Below, piece by piece: positions 25,242 to 33,311 of a stretch of 64,000 nucleotides of DNA. Source of the DNA: DATAXV01 sp036272915 (lineage in GTDB: Bacteria; Chloroflexota; Dormibacteria; Dormibacterales; Dormibacteraceae). The notes beneath the pieces were generated by a model that was not told the DNA's origin, ran no database searches, and was given only the letters and a program-made list of their open reading frames with translations. Both the position numbers and the translations under genes were made by a program. The number at the start of each line of letters is the position of its first letter. The first letter of the stretch is position 1. Location: contig DATAXV010000202.1 of NCBI GenBank assembly GCA_036272915.1, forward strand, positions 1-64,000. The letters are read 5' to 3'.

Positions 25242-25994
25242 ATGGCAGACCCGGTGAGGCGCGCGGCCCTGATCTCCGACGTCCACGGCAACGTGCCCGC
25301 ACTGGCGGCGACGCTCGAGGAGGTCGCCGCCAGCGATGTCGACGTGGTCATGTTCCTCGGCTGCCTGACCTGGGGGCCGGAGCCGCTGCGGGTGCTGGAG
25401 ATGGCGCGGTCGCTGCCCCAGCCGACCTTCTTCGTCCGCGGCAACGGCGAGCGGGCGGTGATCGAGCTGGCCGACGGCTCCCGCGCCCCGGAGCGTCCGG
25501 CCGACACCTGGATGGTCGCCGCCCACGCGTCCGACGGCGTCGACACGCTGCGGTCGTTCGCCTCCGAGGTCGTGCTCGAGGTGGCCGGGCTGGGCTCGGT
25601 GCGGGCGTGCCACGGCAGCCCGAGGAGCGACATCGAGCTGCTGACACCGGGAACGCCGGAGGCGCGGCTGCGGCAGGCCTTCGCCGGCGCGCCCGAGGAC
25701 GTCGTCACGCACGGGCACACCCACGTGCAGTACGAGCGCCGCGCCATCGGACGGCGCGTCGTCGGGCCGGGGAGCGTCGGACTCCCCTACGGGGTGGTGC
25801 CCGGCCGGGCCTGCTGGGCGATCCTCGGGCCGGACGTCGAGCTGCGGGTCACGCCCTACGACCTGGGGCTCGCCGAGGAGGCGGCACGCGCCGCCGGTTT
25901 CCCGGCGCTGGAGCGATACCTGCAGATGCTGCTCGAGCCGCCGACCCTGGGCCAGATCGAGGCCGACGCCGAACAGCGTGAGTTCTCGGACTGA
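25242..25994 (+). CDS. Metallophosphoesterase-fold protein with altered metal site
   Basis: This 250-residue protein is of the YfcE/MJ0936 type. SDVHGN (Asp13, His15), VRGNGE (Asn68), ACHGSP and GHTH are intact. The second motif, normally GDxxxxGPxP with a metal-bridging Asp, reads GCLTWGPEP: Cys41 replaces the Asp. This would weaken or abolish the two-metal centre unless Cys takes part. It follows the four-Cys protein by 5 nt. It may be an inactive or re-purposed member. The ATG at 25242 is used because upstream in-frame sequence is Arg-rich. Confidence 0.8.
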   Translation: MADPVRRAALISDVHGNVPALAATLEEVAASDVDVVMFLGCLTWGPEPLRVLEMARSLPQPTFFVRGNGERAVIELADGSRAPERPADTWMVAAHASDGVDTLRSFASEVVLEVAGLGSVRACHGSPRSDIELLTPGTPEARLRQAFAGAPEDVVTHGHTHVQYERRAIGRRVVGPGSVGLPYGVVPGRACWAILGPDVELRVTPYDLGLAEEAARAAGFPALERYLQMLLEPPTLGQIEADAEQREFSD

Positions 25995-26016
25995 GGCCGG
26001 GCCGGCACGCGGCCGG

Positions 26017-26349
26017 TCAGCGCGTGGGCAGGCTCCGGGCCTGGGCGACGCCGATCCTCGCCCACCGCTCCAGCTCGTTCCGGTCCCGGACGGCGTCGGC
26101 GCCGACGCGGAGCCAGCCGGTCATGTCCCATCCCCGCATGACCGCCGGCTCGGTGTGCGGCTCACCCAGGAGCGTCTCGGTCTGGGCGGGGTCGATGCGG
26201 ACCAGCAGCCCTCCACGACCGCTGGCGCTGACCGCCATGTTCCCGTGGACGAGGAAGGTGAGGCCACCGAACATCGTCCGCTCGCTCAGGCCCTCCTCCC
26301 CGGCGAGCAGCTCGCGGAGGCGGTCGGCGAGCCCCTCGTCGACGCTCAT
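26017..26349 (-). CDS. TfoX N-terminal-domain protein
   Basis: This 110-residue protein matches the TfoX/Sxy N-terminal domain, with the hallmark segment ERTMFGGLTFLVHGNMAVSASGRGGLLVR (about residues 23-51), and lacks the C-terminal domain. In proteobacteria TfoX regulates competence. Short stand-alone forms such as this are widespread and uncharacterised. It converges with the phosphoesterase-like gene and is monocistronic. Confidence 0.85.
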   Translation of the reverse strand: MSVDEGLADRLRELLAGEEGLSERTMFGGLTFLVHGNMAVSASGRGGLLVRIDPAQTETLLGEPHTEPAVMRGWDMTGWLRVGADAVRDRNELERWARIGVAQARSLPTR

Positions 26350-26507
26350 CGCCGCTCAGTATCGCCGCGATCGGCGGTCCTTGCACGGCCATCGGCGATC
26401 CGTTCGCGGAGCTCCGGCGAGAACGGTTCCGGAGGCCGGGTCTGGGATCCAAGTAGGATCCTAAGGAGACCCGGTCGTGCTTCGGGGCGGCCTGGGAGGA
26501 CGGAGAT

Positions 26508-27389
26508 GTGAGACAGATCGGTGCGCTGTTCGCCTTGCTGAGGCGGTCGCCCAAGGCGTCCCTCGGCGTCGGGATCCTGATCGTGATGGTGGTGCTCGCC
26601 GCCCTTCACGGTCCGATCGGCACGCTCATGGGGCTTGGCGGCATCGGCGCGGGCCACTCCCGGTTCGCCCGCCACGCGATCCCGAGCGGTTCCGGGTCAT
26701 GGCTCGGCTTCATCGGCATCGGCGCCCGGCTGGAGTTCGCCTCGATCCTGAACGCACTCTGGAACTCGCTGCGCATCGGCTTCGAGGCCGGGGTCATCTC
26801 CACCGTGGTCGGGGTCGTCATCGGCTTCTACTCCGCCTATCGGGGCGGTTACATCGACTCCATCCTCTCCACCACCACCGACCTCTTCCTGGTGATCCCG
26901 GCGTTCCCGCTGCTGGCGTCCTTCGCCGCCTACAAGAACGGGAGCACGATCAACGTGATCGCGGTGGTCCTGGCCGTCTTCGGCTGGGCCGTCGCCGCCC
27001 GGCCCATCCGCTCGCATGTCCTCAGCCTCCGGACGCGAACCTACGTCGACCTGGCCCGGACCACCAAGGAGGGCGCGGCCGAGATCATCTTCACCGAGCT
27101 GGTGCCCAACATGCTGCCCTACATCGCCATGGGCATGAGCCAGGCGATCATGGTCGCGATCCTCGCCGTGATCGGCCTCGACGTCTTCGGTCTCGGCCCC
27201 GTCGGCCAGACCGACCTGGGGTCGCTCGTCCTGGGCGGGCTTCTCGGTGGATCGCTGACCCTGGGAGACTGGCAGCCGGTGTTCGTCCCGATGGCCACCG
27301 TCGTGCTCCTCTTCCTGTCCCTCGGCCTGATCACGCTGGGGCTGGAGGAGCGGTTCAACCCCAGGCTGCAGACGATGGTGGGCCGGTGA
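26508..27389 (+). CDS. Peptide-type ABC transporter permease (DppC/OppC-like)
   Basis: This is a 293-residue inner-membrane permease with six helices. The cytoplasmic coupling (EAA) loop is TYVDLARTTKEGAAEIIFTELVPNMLP (about residues 178-204). It contains the N-terminal OppC-type helix and a long periplasmic loop before helix 2. GGAGGACGGAG precedes the GTG start. It lies upstream of the DppB-like gene, the reverse of the usual order. No solute-binding protein or ATPase gene lies nearby, so it must use components encoded elsewhere. Confidence 0.88.
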   Translation: MRQIGALFALLRRSPKASLGVGILIVMVVLAALHGPIGTLMGLGGIGAGHSRFARHAIPSGSGSWLGFIGIGARLEFASILNALWNSLRIGFEAGVISTVVGVVIGFYSAYRGGYIDSILSTTTDLFLVIPAFPLLASFAAYKNGSTINVIAVVLAVFGWAVAARPIRSHVLSLRTRTYVDLARTTKEGAAEIIFTELVPNMLPYIAMGMSQAIMVAILAVIGLDVFGLGPVGQTDLGSLVLGGLLGGSLTLGDWQPVFVPMATVVLLFLSLGLITLGLEERFNPRLQTMVGR

Positions 27390-27459
27390 CGGGGTCGCGG
27401 AAACAGGTCGCCGTGCCGGCGGCGCGTGCGACCGACACCGGGAGGGACCAGGCGACCAG

Positions 27460-28563
27460 ATGACCCGGCCAGCGATCGAGAGCTCCGAAGAGGCGGCGGA
27501 TGTCGGCCTGATCGAGGAGGTGCCCCTCACCGTCGGGGGTGGTGGCCTGCGTGCCTGGTTCTCCCAGCACGGCACCATCTCCTATCTGATCCGGCGCCTC
27601 GTCCTCTACCTGTTCACCATGTGGGCGGCGTTCAGCGCCACGTTCTTCTTCTTCCGCCTGATACCGGGCAACCCGATCGCCCACTACATCGCCAACCTGC
27701 CGGTCACGACCACCGCAGGGAAGAAGCTGCTCTCCCACTACGACCACGCGTTCGATCTCGACGGCAACGCGTTTCAGCAGTACGTCGCCTACATGTACCA
27801 GCTCGTCGTCAAACACGACATGGGGCCGTCGCTGATCGCCTATCCGACCCCTTCGCTGGTGCTGGTGGCGCACTCGATTCTGTGGACCATCGGGCTGCTT
27901 GGAACGTCGGCGCTCATCGCCTGGATCCTGGGCATCATCCTCGGCGCCTTCGCCGGCTGGAGACGCAACTCACCGGTCTCCCGGGTGCTCACCTACTGCG
28001 CGCTGGCGACCTCCAACCTGCCCTTCTTCTTCGTCGCCATCGTCCTGCTGTTCATCTTCGCCTTCGACCTCAACTGGCTCCCGCTCACCTATGCGTACGG
28101 ACCGGGCATGCAGCTCGAGCTCTCCCTACCCTTCATCCTCAGCCTGCTGAACCACGCCCTCATCCCCGGCGGGGCGCTGGTCCTGGTCTCGATGTTCACC
28201 AACTTCCTGACCATGCGACAGCAGATGATCACCGTCCTGGGCGAGGACTACATGACCTTCGCCAGCGCCAAGGGACTGCGCCCCTGGCACGTCCTCCGGC
28301 GCTACGGCATGCCCAACTGCTACCTGCCGCAGATCACCGGGCTGGTCATCAACCTCGGCTTCGTCTTCAGCGGCAACATCATCCTCGAGCAGATCTTCAT
28401 CTATCCGGGCGTCGGCCACCTGCTTGGGGAGGCGCTGCGCGCGCAGGACTACAACACGCTCATGGCGATCACCGACGTGATCATCTTCATGGTGCTGTCG
28501 GCCGTGTTCCTCATCGACATGGCCCTGCCGCTGCTCGACCCGCGGATCCGGCACAACCGCTGA
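27460..28563 (+). CDS. Peptide-type ABC transporter permease (DppB/OppB-like)
   Basis: This 367-residue permease pairs with the preceding gene. A soluble N-terminus of about 40 residues precedes the first helix (YLIRRLVLYLFTMW). The family motif FRLIPGNP follows, and the EAA loop is EDYMTFASAKGLRPWHVLRRYGMPN (near residues 258-282). It should form the heterodimeric channel for oligopeptides, nickel or a sugar oligomer. The N-terminal extension before helix 1 is unusual for DppB. The 70-nt gap to the partner gene has no terminator. Confidence 0.88.
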   Translation: MTRPAIESSEEAADVGLIEEVPLTVGGGGLRAWFSQHGTISYLIRRLVLYLFTMWAAFSATFFFFRLIPGNPIAHYIANLPVTTTAGKKLLSHYDHAFDLDGNAFQQYVAYMYQLVVKHDMGPSLIAYPTPSLVLVAHSILWTIGLLGTSALIAWILGIILGAFAGWRRNSPVSRVLTYCALATSNLPFFFVAIVLLFIFAFDLNWLPLTYAYGPGMQLELSLPFILSLLNHALIPGGALVLVSMFTNFLTMRQQMITVLGEDYMTFASAKGLRPWHVLRRYGMPNCYLPQITGLVINLGFVFSGNIILEQIFIYPGVGHLLGEALRAQDYNTLMAITDVIIFMVLSAVFLIDMALPLLDPRIRHNR

Positions 28564-28615
28564 CGGCGAGCGGCGTCCGGCGCTGCGCCGCGCGGCCTCG
28601 TCCCCGCCAGATCGC

Positions 28616-29589
28616 TCAGGATCCCGTGTCGACGATGTCGTCGAGGGTCCGACGCATGACGGAGATGGTGGACGCGAGGCCGACCCGTCGTCGACGCGGT
28701 ACTGCCAGGCGAGAAGCCCGATCGCGTAGTTGACGACGGCGACGGCCAGCTCCCTCCTGAAGTCGGGGTCGTCGAGCGAGCCGATCGCGTGGCCATCGAC
28801 GATCGCCGCGAAGTCGTTCGGATCGTGGCGTATCGCGCATCGGCCAGATCCTCGATCGCCGAGCCGCCATGCCACAGCCCCCGGTCGATGAGCGCGGAGA
28901 CTTGCAGGGCGTCGTCGACGAACACGTGCTCGGGGGAGATGTCGCCATGGCAGAGCACCGGGCGGCCGGCGCCGGGACGTGCGGCGAGGTCCCGATCATC
29001 CCGACCACCCGGGCGACCTCCTCGGCGGTGAGGCCCGCGGCGAGCATCGTCTCTCCCTCGGCGGCCCGGTCGGTGATGAAGCGCTCACGCATCTCCACCG
29101 GATCAGGCCAGGTCCCGTTCTCGTCCGGCCTCCAGACACCGGGCGTCGAGGCCGTGTGGACGCGGGCCAGCACCCGGCCGACGTCGTTCATCACCGCCCG
29201 CCGCCGCTGCGGCTTCAGCGAGGGGAGGACGGCTGGCGGCCTCGAGCCTCCGCGGTCACCATCACCAGCTGATCGCCCCCTCCGACGTCGATGACCTCGA
29301 GGCTGATGACCTCGGGCACCGGAGCCCCGGCGGATCGAGCCCGCTCCATCGCCCAGACCTCGAGGGTCGAGGTCCCGGCGCCGGGCCGACCGATCCGCGG
29401 GTAGACGACGGAGCCGTCGGCGAGCCGGACCCGGTAGACCTCGTTCTCGTCACCGCGGATCACCCGCTCCACCTCGGTGACGGCCGTGCCGCCGGCTCGG
29501 CTCGCGACCTCGATGACGACCGACCTCGCCACACCGAACTGCGCCTGCCGCCCGGCGAGGACTTCGATCTGTCCATCGCCGATCATCAT
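28616..29589 (-). pseudogene. Decayed aminoglycoside phosphotransferase-family gene
   Basis: One APH-like protein is spread over several frames. The N-lobe starts at 29589 (GDENEVYRVRLADGSVVYPRIGRPG). After a break near 29215 comes MNDVGRVLARVHTASTPG, then after another near 28950 the catalytic motif LCHGDISPEHVFVDD with ALIDRG. After a third break near 28810 comes DFRRELAVAVVNYAIGLLAWQYRVDDG, and the last fragment is STISVMRRTLDDIVDTGS. At least four frameshifts are needed to join them. The catalytic Asn is also replaced by His. It is clearly non-functional as a single protein. Confidence 0.82.
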
Positions 29590-29658
29590 CTCGTAGGGTC
29601 CGGTGAGCTCGCCGGCACCACGGACCGCCGGACACCCTTGGGCGGCCCACGCTCGCGC

Positions 29659-29680
29659 TGTTAGCTAACGGAGCTAACAT
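29659..29680 (+). promoter_or_regulatory. XRE operator overlapping a leaderless -10
   Basis: TGTTAGCT (29659-29666) and AGCTAACA (29672-29679) form a perfect 8-5-8 palindrome. Its right arm overlaps the -10 box TAACAT (29675-29680), which lies 6 nt before the GTG at 29687. This is the expected place for autorepression by the XRE protein. Confidence 0.7.
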
Positions 29681-29686
29681 GACTGG

Positions 29687-30025
29687 GTGCCACTCGGTCC
29701 CAGAATTCGAGAACGCCGGCTCGAACTCGGACTCTCCCTACGTGAGTTCGCGCGCCGCGTCGGCGTCAGCCCACCCTTCGTCACCGACCTCGAGGCCGGA
29801 AGACGCAACCCGAGTGCGGAGATCCTCGGACGGATCGCGGCGGTCCTGGACCTCCCCGGCTCCGAGCTGGAAAGCCTCGACACCCGGCTGACCCCCGAGG
29901 TCCGGCGGTGGGTGGAGAGCGAGCCGGAGGTCGGACGCCTGCTCCGGCGCCTGAAGCGGTCTCCTCGCCGCGACGAGATGCTGCGCCGGCTGCGACGAAT
30001 GGTCGACGAGGAACAGGACCCGTGA
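29687..30025 (+). CDS. XRE-family transcription regulator
   Basis: This is a 112-residue regulator. The helix-turn-helix is at residues 6-60 (IRERRLELGLSLREFARRVGVSPPFVTDLEAGRRNPS), followed by an Arg/Glu-rich helical tail. It is first in a tightly packed operon and overlaps the metalloprotease gene by GTGA. A palindromic operator lies directly before its leaderless start. By analogy with ImmR/ImmA and DdrO/IrrE pairs, its repression is probably relieved by cleavage by the downstream protease. Confidence 0.9.
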   Translation: MPLGPRIRERRLELGLSLREFARRVGVSPPFVTDLEAGRRNPSAEILGRIAAVLDLPGSELESLDTRLTPEVRRWVESEPEVGRLLRRLKRSPRRDEMLRRLRRMVDEEQDP

Positions 30026-30678
30026 GGGAGTCCCGGGACCCGGGCGGGCGGCTTCCCTACCGGCTCTGGTACGAGGAGACGGAGATCGAGCGCATATGCG
30101 AGCGGGAGGTGGCGGCGGCCATTCCCTCGGTCGATCTGGACCGGCCGGCGCTCGACATCGACTGGTTCGTCGAGACGCGGCTGAACCTGGTGCCGGAATA
30201 CGTATGGCTGCCCAGCGGCGTCCTCGGGGCGACCGAGTTCACCGCCGACGGCCAGGTGCGCCTCCAGATCGGTTCGGAGCTGAGCATCCGGGCGGAGCGG
30301 CACCAGGACTCGGAACGCCTGCTTCGATCGACGCTCGCTCACGAGGCGGCCCACGTCCTCCTGCACCGGATCCTGTTCCTCAAGGAGTCGAAGGCGATCT
30401 TCGGCGGCTCGGCCTCCCGGAGCGAGCTCTGCCGTTCGATCGGCTACACCGATCCCAGCTATCGGGGCGAATGGTGGGAGTGGCAGGCGAATCGTGGGAT
30501 GGCCGCCCTGCTCATGCCGCGCCGGGCGGTCCGGCTCTGGCTTCGGGTGTGGGAGCGTCGCAACCCGCGGGCCAAGGCGCAGGCACGCAACGAGGAGATG
30601 GCCTCGGCGTTCGCGGTCAGCGCCGTCGCCGCCAGGAGGCGGCTCGCCCAGGTCCGAGCGCTGGAGACCCGCGCGTGA
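30022..30678 (+). CDS. ImmA/IrrE-family metallo-endopeptidase
   Basis: This is a 218-residue zinc protease. The HExxH motif is HEAAH (residues 107-111), and the downstream EWWEWQANRGMAALLMP corresponds to the third-ligand helix (family pattern E..AN.FA..LLMP). The usual partner is an XRE repressor, which the protease cleaves on receiving a signal. That repressor gene lies immediately upstream with a GTGA overlap. The next gene, an ABC-2 permease, again overlaps by GTGA, so protease and transporter are translationally coupled. Confidence 0.9.
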   Translation: MRESRDPGGRLPYRLWYEETEIERICEREVAAAIPSVDLDRPALDIDWFVETRLNLVPEYVWLPSGVLGATEFTADGQVRLQIGSELSIRAERHQDSERLLRSTLAHEAAHVLLHRILFLKESKAIFGGSASRSELCRSIGYTDPSYRGEWWEWQANRGMAALLMPRRAVRLWLRVWERRNPRAKAQARNEEMASAFAVSAVAARRRLAQVRALETRA

Positions 30679-31460
30679 GGGCCTATTGGGAGCTGGCCGT
30701 GATCGGCTTCAAGCGCTATGCGACCTACCGCGGCGCAACCCTCGCCGGGGTGTTCACCAACACCGTCTTCGGCTTCATGCTCGCCTACATCGAGATCGCC
30801 CTCTTCAAGGGGCGGGGCGAGGTGGCCGGGTATGACGTGCGCCAGGCCGTCACCTACGTCTGGGTGACGCAGGGGCTGCTGATGACGGTCTACATCTGGA
30901 ACTGGGTCGAGATCGCGCTGCGCGTGCGGACCGGCGACATCGCCAGCGACTTCCAGAGACCGATCGACTTCCAGTCCTACTGGCTGGCGCAGGATCTCGG
31001 GCGGGCCGTCTACCATTCGATCTTTCGCGGGATCCCGCCCGCGCTCCTGGGCGGGCTCGTCTTCGGCCTCGAGCTCCCCTCCCATCCGGTGACGTGGATC
31101 TGGTTCGCGGTCAGCGTGTTCCTAGCCGTGGTGGTCAGCTTCGGCCTTCGCTTCCTGACCAACATGGTCCCCTTCTGGATCGCCGACTACCGCGGCGTGC
31201 TCTCGGTGACCTCGTTCCTCTGGCCCTTCCTGGCCGGCCTCTACGGCATCCCCCTCGTCTTCCTGCCGCCGGCCTTCTATCGCGTCGTCAGCGTCCTCCC
31301 CTTCGCCGCCATGGGCCAGGCGCCGCTATCGATCTTCCTCCAGAAGCCGGGGACGTGGACGACGCTGCTGCTGCAGGCGTTCTGGGCGGTCGCCGTCCTC
31401 GCCGCCGGCCGCCTGGTCCTGCGCGCCGCCGAGCGCAAGCTGGTGGTCCAGGGTGGTTGA
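30675..31460 (+). CDS. ABC-2 family transport permease
   Basis: This is a 261-residue inner-membrane protein with six helices. It matches the paired ABC-2 permeases seen with DUF990/viologen-exporter-type ATPases (opening YWELAVIGFKRYATYRGATLAG, central RTGDIASDFQRPIDFQSYWLAQDLG). It should form a heterodimer with the next gene product and export hydrophobic or cationic compounds. The GTG at 30675 overlaps the protease stop (GTGA). The upstream in-frame extension is a shadow of the protease gene. Confidence 0.85.
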   Translation: MRAYWELAVIGFKRYATYRGATLAGVFTNTVFGFMLAYIEIALFKGRGEVAGYDVRQAVTYVWVTQGLLMTVYIWNWVEIALRVRTGDIASDFQRPIDFQSYWLAQDLGRAVYHSIFRGIPPALLGGLVFGLELPSHPVTWIWFAVSVFLAVVVSFGLRFLTNMVPFWIADYRGVLSVTSFLWPFLAGLYGIPLVFLPPAFYRVVSVLPFAAMGQAPLSIFLQKPGTWTTLLLQAFWAVAVLAAGRLVLRAAERKLVVQGG

Positions 31461-32247
31461 CGCCCACCTGGCGGTCGTGCGGGCCAGCCTCCGCGCGCAG
31501 CTCACCTATCGGGTGTCGTTCGCCATGCTCGTCGTCGCCTCGGCCGGCGCGACCTCCATGGACTTCGCCGTGGTCGCGACGATCTTCACCCACCTGCCGC
31601 GCCTGGAAGGATGGACCCTGTCCCAGATCGCGCTGATGTACGGAATAGCCGGCATCGGCTTCGGCGTGACCGACCTCGCCGTGGGGTCGCTGGACTCGCT
31701 GCCGGCCTACGTGAAGCAGGGCACGTTCGACGCCTTCCTGATCCGGCCGCTGGGCACGCTCTACCAGGTGGTGACCAGCGAGGTGGCGCTGCGCCGGGTG
31801 GGCAAGATCGCCCAGGGCGCGGGCATCCTGGTCTTCGCCCTGCTTCACCTCCACATCGCGTGGACGCTGCCCCGGGCGGGCATGCTCCTCATGAGCCTCG
31901 TCACCGGACCGCTCATCTTCGGCTCGGTCTGGGTGATCGTGATGTCCCACGTTTTCTGGACCGTCGACACCGGCGAGGTCGCCAACGCCTTCACCTACGG
32001 GGGCAGCTTCCTGGCCAGCTACCCGATCAACATCTTCGGGACCTGGCTCCGTGACCTGCTCGCGTTCGTCGTCCCCATGGCCTTCGTCGCCTACTACCCG
32101 ACGATCTTCATCCTCGGGCGCCCCGACCCGCTTGGACTGCCCGGTTTCGTGCCTCTGCTGACGCCGGTGTTGGCGGTCCTGCTGCCCTGGCTGGCGGGCG
32201 GTGTCTGGAAACAGGGCGTCAGGCACTACCGGGGAACGGGGAGCTGA
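31453..32247 (+). CDS. ABC-2 family transport permease (partner subunit)
   Basis: This is a 264-residue six-helix permease, the second half of the pair. It has the same plan as its neighbour (VRASLRAQLTYRVSFAMLV at the start; YVKQGTFDAFLIRPLGTLYQ as the cytoplasmic loop). It starts with GTG, overlapping the previous stop by 8 nt, and is followed 2 nt later by the ATPase gene. Confidence 0.85.
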   Translation: MVDAHLAVVRASLRAQLTYRVSFAMLVVASAGATSMDFAVVATIFTHLPRLEGWTLSQIALMYGIAGIGFGVTDLAVGSLDSLPAYVKQGTFDAFLIRPLGTLYQVVTSEVALRRVGKIAQGAGILVFALLHLHIAWTLPRAGMLLMSLVTGPLIFGSVWVIVMSHVFWTVDTGEVANAFTYGGSFLASYPINIFGTWLRDLLAFVVPMAFVAYYPTIFILGRPDPLGLPGFVPLLTPVLAVLLPWLAGGVWKQGVRHYRGTGS

Positions 32248-32249
32248 AC

Positions 32250-33206
32250 GTGGTCCACGCCGAGAACCTGACCAAGACCTTCGTCGTCCATCGAAAGGCG
32301 GGCCTGATCCGGCGCCGCCCGGTCACCGTACGGGCCGTGGAGGGGATCAGCTTCGATATCGAGGCCGGCGAGATGGTCGGCTACATCGGACCCAACGGAG
32401 CCGGCAAGTCGACGACCGTGAAGATGCTGACCGGGCTCCTCTACCCCACCGCCGGGTCGGTGCGCGTGGCCGGACTGGAACCCGCCCGGCAGCGAAAGGC
32501 CCTCGCCCGCCAGATCGGAGTCGTCTTCGGACAGCGCCGGCAGCTCCTCTGGGACCTTCCCCTGCTCGCCTCGCTTGACCTCTTCCGGCATGTCTACCGC
32601 ATTCCGGCCGAGCGCTACCGGCACAACCTCGACACCTTCGTCGAGCTCCTCGAGCTCCAGCCGTTCCTGGAGACGCCGGTGCGACAGCTCTCACTGGGTC
32701 AGGTGATGCGTGGCGAACTGGCGGCGACGCTGGTCCACGATCCCGAGGTGCTCTTCCTCGACGAGCCCACGATCGGACTCGATGTGGTGAGCAAGGGTCG
32801 GGTCCTTGACTTCCTGGCTACGATGAACCGGGAGCGCGGGACGACGATGCTCATGACCACACACGACGTGGCCGACCTTGAGCGCCTCTGCCAGAGGATG
32901 CTGATCATCGATCACGGCCACCTCATCTACGACGGCACGATGCCAGGCCTTCGTCGCCGGATGGGAACGGAGCGGACGTTGGTCGTCGACCTGGAGCGGC
33001 CGCAGCCGGCTCTGTCGATCGCGGGTGCGGAAACGATCTCGGTGGACGGTAGGCGCCAGCGGCTCCGCTTTCACCGCGACCGCACCAGCGCCGCGTCCCT
33101 CATCGCCGAGGTGGCGCGGAGCGCGCCCGTGGCCGATCTCGCCGTGGAGGAGGTGCCCATCGAGGACATCGTGCGCCGGATCTACGTGAGCGGGCTCGAG
33201 GGGTGA
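32250..33206 (+). CDS. ABC transporter ATPase for the ABC-2 pair
   Basis: This is a 318-residue nucleotide-binding protein. Walker A is GPNGAGKST (near residue 49), the signature is LSLGQ (near 149), Walker B is VLFLDEPTIGLD and the switch is TTHD. The first 30 residues include a basic patch (HRKAGLIRRRP) typical of this group. The C-terminal 90 residues form the extra domain of drug-export ATPases. It starts with GTG, two bases after the permease stop, and completes the three-component exporter. Confidence 0.92.
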   Translation: MVHAENLTKTFVVHRKAGLIRRRPVTVRAVEGISFDIEAGEMVGYIGPNGAGKSTTVKMLTGLLYPTAGSVRVAGLEPARQRKALARQIGVVFGQRRQLLWDLPLLASLDLFRHVYRIPAERYRHNLDTFVELLELQPFLETPVRQLSLGQVMRGELAATLVHDPEVLFLDEPTIGLDVVSKGRVLDFLATMNRERGTTMLMTTHDVADLERLCQRMLIIDHGHLIYDGTMPGLRRRMGTERTLVVDLERPQPALSIAGAETISVDGRRQRLRFHRDRTSAASLIAEVARSAPVADLAVEEVPIEDIVRRIYVSGLEG

Positions 33207-33311
33207 CGGCCGTCTCCGCCATCCCCGGGCGGCCTCGGTGATCCACCCGCGCGCGGTCGCCGTGCAGCGACCGAGTCCGTCCCCTCCGCCACAACAGGGG
33301 GGAGGGAAACC

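Noticed and set aside
26445..26461. GGATCC-AAGTA-GGATCC inverted repeat before the DppC gene
   Set aside because: It is short, has no T-run or obvious promoter relation, and a repeat of this length can occur by chance.
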